From Candidatus Zixiibacteriota bacterium (GTDB lineage: Bacteria; Zixibacteria; MSB-5A5; GN15; FEB-12): a stretch of DNA of 6,785 bases. Shown piece by piece: positions 5,908-6,785 of the stretch (position 1 is the stretch's first letter; each line of letters opens with the position of its first letter). The notes beneath the pieces were generated by a model, which worked only from the letters and a program-made list of their open reading frames with translations, was not told where the DNA came from and did no database searches. Position numbers and translations under genes: made by a program. The stretch is from assembly GCA_030619345.1 (NCBI GenBank), contig JAUXBO010000130.1, positions 1 through 6,785 of the forward strand, written 5' to 3'.

Positions 5908-6785
5908 TTATTCGACGCATCCGGCCAAGGGAGCTGGCCCGGACAGGAAGATATAATCAACGAAATAGGTAATATCGGAAACATCGATTATGCAAGAACC
6001 ATCCACGTCAGCTCCATTGACTAATACTGGTGACGGACCGGCCGCAAACATGAAGTCTACAAGATAGACCAGGTCACTTATATCAATCATGCCCGATCCG
6101 TCAACATCTCCGTTGGTTTCGATTACCGCCGACTCCCCAAACTCCTGTTTTACCTTGATGATCAGCGCCTTAGCCGATGCATCAGTCAAAAAATGCAGAG
6201 GAAAAGACAGGACTATTCTTTTTTGATAGGCGTTTTCATACAACACTCCACAGGGATAACCTTCATAAGCAGAATTGTCACTGAAGGAGTCATAGTTGTA
6301 AATTGCGGTTGCACCTGTCCCCAACACGAACTTGGAAACATTGGGCAGGTAAGTGAATAGATTGGTAGTATCAACCTCAAGGCTTGGCCATCCAATTAGC
6401 CCGGTCGCCCCCGCAAAATCCATTGACGGATTGAACTCATGCCCAATCAATCCAAAATTATCATAGAGTAGATGTCCGGGACCAATACTAGTTGGTACCC
6501 ATGACTTGATCGTACCGAAGCCGCAAATAAACACATTAGTGGCACTGTACATATACCATTCGAGAGAATCTTCGCTACCGGCAATCAATTTTGGCGCAAG
6601 ATCATCGTCGATCCAAAAGACTGATGAGTACTGCCCCAACGTGGAACGACTGACCTCTTCTCCGGAACTCTCTATTCGAACCATAGAATATGGCGTCTCT
6701 CCAAAGACTGTATCAAAAAAAGCTACCTGTTCCTCTTGTGGTGGAAGGGGATTTGTCTGCGAAATTTCATCTACCAGCAGAATAC
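5908..6785 (-). CDS. Secreted dockerin-type protein, C-terminal part (5' end outside the window)
   Basis: The reading frame stays open to the right edge, so the ATG at 6684 is internal and not a start. 292 codons are seen, including the stop. Upstream of that ATG the frame reads ILLVDEISQ and then EEQVAFFDTVFG. With later SSVFWIDDD, MYSATNVFICG, GYPCGVLYE and RIVLSFPLHFL this resembles the Rossmann-like amidotransferase-fold segment found in large secreted proteins, though without an obvious catalytic site. Counting from the internal Met, residues 193-246 hold two dockerin segments with calcium-loop residues D193, D195, S197, D204 and D226, D228, S230, D237. The second has Cys231 where glycine is usual. 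The protein ends in PLAGCVE. Dockerins bind cohesins in cellulosomes. Outside them, such C-terminal pairs occur on many exported proteins of unknown job. A signal peptide should lie outside the window. The gene converges on rpsT. Confidence 0.85.
   Translation of the reverse strand, partial: ILLVDEISQTNPLPPQEEQVAFFDTVFGETPYSMVRIESSGEEVSRSTLGQYSSVFWIDDDLAPKLIAGSEDSLEWYMYSATNVFICGFGTIKSWVPTSIGPGHLLYDNFGLIGHEFNPSMDFAGATGLIGWPSLEVDTTNLFTYLPNVSKFVLGTGATAIYNYDSFSDNSAYEGYPCGVLYENAYQKRIVLSFPLHFLTDASAKALIIKVKQEFGESAVIETNGDVDGSGMIDISDLVYLVDFMFAAGPSPVLVNGADVDGSCIIDVSDITYFVDYIFLSGPAPLAGCVE
5947..6111 (-). repeat. Two tandem dockerin type I segments
   Basis: Both copies share the pattern DVDGS.xIDxSD followed by a helix with Y.VD..F, and they are 33 residues apart. 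Each carries a full set of D/S ligands expected for an EF-hand-like calcium loop (positions 1, 3, 5 and 12). They are diverged at DNA level, so this is a domain duplication and not a recent repeat. Confidence 0.85.

Noticed and set aside
5802..5984. 60-codon minus-strand frame upstream of the terminator
   Set aside because: It runs through the bidirectional terminator and the dockerin C-terminus in another register, with no ribosome-binding site that I trust.
6682..6684. ATG as the start of the dockerin gene
   Set aside because: The frame continues open to the window edge with domain-like sequence (ILLVDEISQ, AFFDTVFG), and no signal peptide follows the ATG.
1..6785. Mobile element, CRISPR array, tRNA or toxin-antitoxin system
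   Set aside because: No transposase or integrase motifs, no regularly spaced repeats, no cloverleaf sequence and no small gene pair with such features were seen on either strand.

Overview
The window looks like ordinary chromosome from an uncultured-type Gram-negative bacterium of moderate GC. The best guess is the FCB side of the tree, Zixibacteria-like. This rests on a secreted protein ending in paired type I dockerin segments (DVDGSG..IDISDLVYLVD), a DUF4388 protein, and an S20 with the KSCAKRV / IHPSNADRNKSRL style. It is an impression from family resemblance, not a placement, and no rRNA is present to test it. I see no insertion sequence, phage gene, CRISPR array, tRNA or rRNA.

Layout, right to left on the minus strand: a secreted dockerin protein enters from the right edge (5908-6785, its 5' end outside). 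It stops just before a strong two-way terminator (5855-5889). Facing it on the plus strand is rpsT (5420-5674, ribosomal protein S20), followed by its own terminator (5708-5738). Back-to-back with rpsT, and sharing only about 60 bases with it, begins a leftward gene set. This runs murJ (lipid II flippase), then after 9 bases comEC (DNA-uptake channel homologue), then after a 107-base gap a DUF4388 protein. After 2 further bases comes a signal-peptide-bearing membrane protein that leaves through the left edge.

The most informative non-coding stretch is 5351-5426. It contains two good sigma70-type promoters pointing outward over one another. The rpsT promoter is TTGACA-N16-TATATT and the murJ promoter is TTGGCA-N17-TATTAT on the opposite strand. 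Their predicted start sites lie about 6 bases apart, so polymerase should be unable to sit on both at once. This also settles the murJ start: the far-upstream TTG at 5426 is part of the -35 box, and the working start is the TTG at 5357. rpsT also starts with TTG, and comEC with GTG.

The main protein-level oddity is ComEC. Its channel domain is intact, but the C-terminal metallo-beta-lactamase-like domain has lost the HxHxDH zinc motif, so it is probably not a nuclease. I found no clearly new multi-gene system. The findings are a compact shared-promoter arrangement, a degenerate enzyme domain, and an uncharacterised DUF4388/membrane-protein pair.
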